Below are positions 4,971 to 7,242 of a stretch of 7,242 nucleotides of DNA, one piece after another. The stretch spans positions 7,593 to 14,834 of the forward strand of contig JAFNJA010000042.1 of assembly GCA_017601265.1 (NCBI GenBank). Reading direction: 5' to 3'. Position 1 is the stretch's first letter. Every line of letters begins with the position of its first letter. The position numbers and the translations under genes were made by a program. This DNA is from Candidatus Brockarchaeota archaeon. GTDB taxonomy: Archaea; Thermoproteota; EX4484-205; DTQO01. The notes below the pieces were generated by a model. That model did no database searches and was not told where the DNA came from. It saw only the letters and a list, made by a program, of their open reading frames with translations.

Positions 4971-7242
4971 GCGAGTTTTTCGCCAAGGTCGACCTGCCCT
5001 TTCCGCTCTTCGAGATACGCCTCTCGAACCTAGACGACGGCGAACTCGCCAAGGTAAGCCTCGACTTGGGCATAGGCTTGAACTTGGACGAGATGAGATC
5101 CTGCAGGGATTATTTCGCCAGGAAGGGGCGAAACCCAACCGACGTGGAGCTTCAGGCGATCGGCCAAACCTGGTCGGAACACTGCTTCCACAAGACGTTC
5201 AAGGGAAGCATCATCACGCCGGTCGGCGAGGTCGAAGGGCTTCTCAAAACGTTCATAGCCGCCGCCACGAGGGAATTAAACTTGGATTGGTGCCTCTCCG
5301 TCTTCGAGGACAACGCGGGCATAGTCAGCTTCGAGGAGAGGGAGGGCTCAGTGTACGCCATCGCAGCGAAAGTCGAAACCCACAACCACCCCTCTGCGAT
5401 CGAGCCCTTCGGCGGCGCCGCTACGGGCGTGGGAGGAGTGATAAGGGACATACTCGGCGTCTGGGCGAACCCGATAGCTTGCACCGACGTCCTTTGCTTC
5501 GGCCCGCTGGATTACGATTACGCAAAGCTGCCTCCCGGGACAAAGCACCCCAAGTACCTTTTCTCCGGGGTCGTCTCGGGCATCGGGTCTTACGGCAACA
5601 ACATGGGAATCCCAACCGTCAACGGCGGGATCTTCTTCGACGAAAGCTACGTTGGGAACGTCGTTGTCTACTGCGGCTGCGTCGGCCTTTTGAGGTTCGA
5701 CAAGTTCGCCCGCAACACGGCGCCGGGCGACATCGCGGTCGTCGCCGGGGGAGAGACAGGAAGGGACGGAATACACGGCGTCACCTTCGCTTCGGCGGAG
5801 CTGACGGAGGATTCGGAAGAGAGGTCGAGGCCGGCCGTACAGATACCGAACCCGATCGAGGAAGAGAAGCTGAAGAGGGCGATATTGGCGATAGGGGACA
5901 GGGGGCTCGCGTCTTCGATCACCGACCTCGGGGGCGGGGGCCTGTCGAGCGCCGCGGGAGAGATGGCGCACAGAGCTGGGTGCGGCCTATCCATCGATCT
6001 AGACAAGTTGCACCTGAAATACCCGGGAATCGCGCCCTGGGAGATCTACGTGTCCGAATCGCAGGAGCGGATGCTCCTCTCGGTCCCGCGACGGAACTTG
6101 TCCGAGGTCATGGCCGCCTTCGAGGAGGAAGAAGTAATGGCGTCAGCCGTCGGGCAATTCGACGCCACGCGCGTCCTCAAAGTGAGGTACAGGGGGCACG
6201 TCGTCGCCGATCTGGACATCGATTTCCTGTTCAGGCCGCCGAAGCCTCGCAGGCCGGCCGAATGGGCAGCGCCCATTCTGAGCGACCCGGACATCGAAGA
6301 ACCGGCTCGATTGGGCGAGGCGCTCTTGGAAATCTTGTCCTCCCCCAACGTTTGCAGCAGGGAGGCGGTCATAAGGACGTACGACCACGAGGTCAAGGGT
6401 TCGACGGCCCTGAAGCCGCTCCAGGGGGAGAAGGGCGGTCCCAACGACGCCGCGGTCATCAAGCCCCTTCCAGATTCGATGAAAGGCGTCGTGATTTCGA
6501 GCGGGATGAACCCGGCGTACGGGAAGATAGACCCTTACTGGATGGCAGCGTCAGCCATAGACGAGGCTGTTAGGAACAACGTCGCCGTCGGCGGCAGGAG
6601 GATCGCTTTGCTGGACAACTTCGTCTGGGGAAGCCCGGAGAAACCGGACAGGTTGGGAAGCTTGGTCAGGGCCGCGAAAGCGTGCTACGATGTCGCGAAG
6701 GCCCTGGGAACGCCTTTCATATCGGGCAAGGACAGCCTGTACAACGAAGCTCCCTCGGGGCCGGTGACGCCGACCCTCCTCGTGACCGGCGTCGGGATCG
6801 TCCCGGATATCAGGAAGGTGGTGTCGGTCGACCTCAAGCAACCCGGGGACCCGATCTACATCGCAGGCACCACTTCGGCGGAGCTTGGCGGTTCGGAGTA
6901 TTTCCGGCTGAAGGGCTTCCTGGGAAAAAGCGTCCCAAAGTTGGACGCTTCGAGCGCGAGGTCCTTGTACGGAGCCGTCACGGCGGCTATGGACTCGGGC
7001 TGCGTGCGGGCTTGCCACGACGTCTCGCAGGGAGGGTTGGGGGTCGCGGCAGCGGAGATGGCCCTTTCGGGCGGACTCGGACTCGAGATAGACCTGCGGA
7101 AGGTTCCAGTCTCGAACGTCAGGAGGGACGACCACGTCCTTTTTTCGGAATCGAACAGCAGGCTCCTCCTGGAAGTTTCGAGGGAACGGGTCGAGGGCTT
7201 CCACAGGGTCATGGAAGGGGTAACGTTCGCGCGCATAGGCAC
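4967..7242 (+). CDS. purL: Phosphoribosylformylglycinamidine synthase subunit PurL, 3' partial
   Basis: PurL is the ATP-dependent synthetase subunit that converts FGAR to FGAM with ammonia from PurQ. The frame stays open for 758 codons to the right edge, so only the last few dozen residues are probably missing. Visible: an N-terminal linker with 'YFARKGRNPTDVELQAIGQ' (49-67), the catalytic motif TWSEHCFHKTFKG (68-80; H72), ETHNHPSAIEPFGGAATGVGG (split, 137-157), GGETGRDGIHG (261-271), the internal repeat half with TDLGGGGLSSAAGEMA (319-334), PWEIYVSESQERM (357-369), then the second half with ISGKDSLYNE (585-594) and CHDVSQGGLGVAAAEMAL (683-700). The C-terminal glutaminase domain of long bacterial PurL would not fit, and the purS neighbour indicates the split three-subunit enzyme. 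PurQ should be nearby but is not in the window. Length is at the upper end for a small-type PurL. Confidence 0.97.
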   Translation, partial: MSEFFAKVDLPFPLFEIRLSNLDDGELAKVSLDLGIGLNLDEMRSCRDYFARKGRNPTDVELQAIGQTWSEHCFHKTFKGSIITPVGEVEGLLKTFIAAATRELNLDWCLSVFEDNAGIVSFEEREGSVYAIAAKVETHNHPSAIEPFGGAATGVGGVIRDILGVWANPIACTDVLCFGPLDYDYAKLPPGTKHPKYLFSGVVSGIGSYGNNMGIPTVNGGIFFDESYVGNVVVYCGCVGLLRFDKFARNTAPGDIAVVAGGETGRDGIHGVTFASAELTEDSEERSRPAVQIPNPIEEEKLKRAILAIGDRGLASSITDLGGGGLSSAAGEMAHRAGCGLSIDLDKLHLKYPGIAPWEIYVSESQERMLLSVPRRNLSEVMAAFEEEEVMASAVGQFDATRVLKVRYRGHVVADLDIDFLFRPPKPRRPAEWAAPILSDPDIEEPARLGEALLEILSSPNVCSREAVIRTYDHEVKGSTALKPLQGEKGGPNDAAVIKPLPDSMKGVVISSGMNPAYGKIDPYWMAASAIDEAVRNNVAVGGRRIALLDNFVWGSPEKPDRLGSLVRAAKACYDVAKALGTPFISGKDSLYNEAPSGPVTPTLLVTGVGIVPDIRKVVSVDLKQPGDPIYIAGTTSAELGGSEYFRLKGFLGKSVPKLDASSARSLYGAVTAAMDSGCVRACHDVSQGGLGVAAAEMALSGGLGLEIDLRKVPVSNVRRDDHVLFSESNSRLLLEVSRERVEGFHRVMEGVTFARIG

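Noticed and set aside
4699..6573. 624-codon plus-strand open frame across purS and purL
   Set aside because: Strongly Arg/Gly-rich product in a shifted frame of purS-purL; high GC makes long spurious frames. The true frame carries the complete PurL motifs.
1..7242. tRNA, rRNA, box C/D guide RNA, CRISPR array, transposase or attachment sites
   Set aside because: Read for conserved tRNA arms, C/D box pairs, regularly spaced repeats and terminal inverted repeats; none found that could be supported.

Overview
The window reads as a compact, GC-rich archaeal chromosome segment, probably from a thermophile. The archaeal signs are TATA boxes about 25 bases upstream of near-leaderless start codons, Shine-Dalgarno (SD) sites mainly at operon-internal genes, an M42 aminopeptidase of the TET type, and a split purine synthetase (separate PurS and PurL). 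Arginine is often encoded by AGG. Among the eight visible stop codons there are five TAG, three TGA and no TAA. The exact lineage cannot be read from the sequence; a thermophilic member of the TACK-type archaea (Nitrososphaeria or Bathyarchaeia-like) is a guess.

Layout, left to right: (1) The N-terminus of an NAD(P)H-hydrate epimerase (Nnr) runs off the left edge on the minus strand. (2) Divergent from it is a 102-residue protein of unknown function. (3) After a 111-base gap with a 14-base perfect palindrome, an inverted repeat and a TATA box comes a 55-residue single-span membrane protein. (4) Next are a RimK/MptN/CofF-type ATP-grasp glutamate ligase with a TTG start and, 7 bases on, a MobA-like nucleotidyltransferase with a strong SD and an altered nucleotide-binding loop. 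(5) Converging on these with only 11 bases between stop codons is a minus-strand set in the order M42 aminopeptidase, PHP-domain phosphoesterase, acylphosphatase. (6) Divergent from the M42 gene is the purine operon purS-purL, whose reading frames overlap by ATGA; purL runs off the right edge.

Functionally most of the window is housekeeping: metabolite repair (Nnr, acylphosphatase), peptide turnover (M42), phosphate-ester or nucleotide hydrolysis (PHP) and step 4 of de novo purine synthesis (PurS/PurL; PurQ is not in the window). The RimK-like/MobA-like pair could act in cofactor modification, but its substrate is unknown. No mobile element, CRISPR array, tRNA, rRNA or clearly new multi-gene system is visible. 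The least explained pieces are the 55-residue membrane protein with its palindromic upstream region, the 102-residue protein, and the MobA-like protein with a non-standard loop. There is no gene-free stretch longer than 300 bases.
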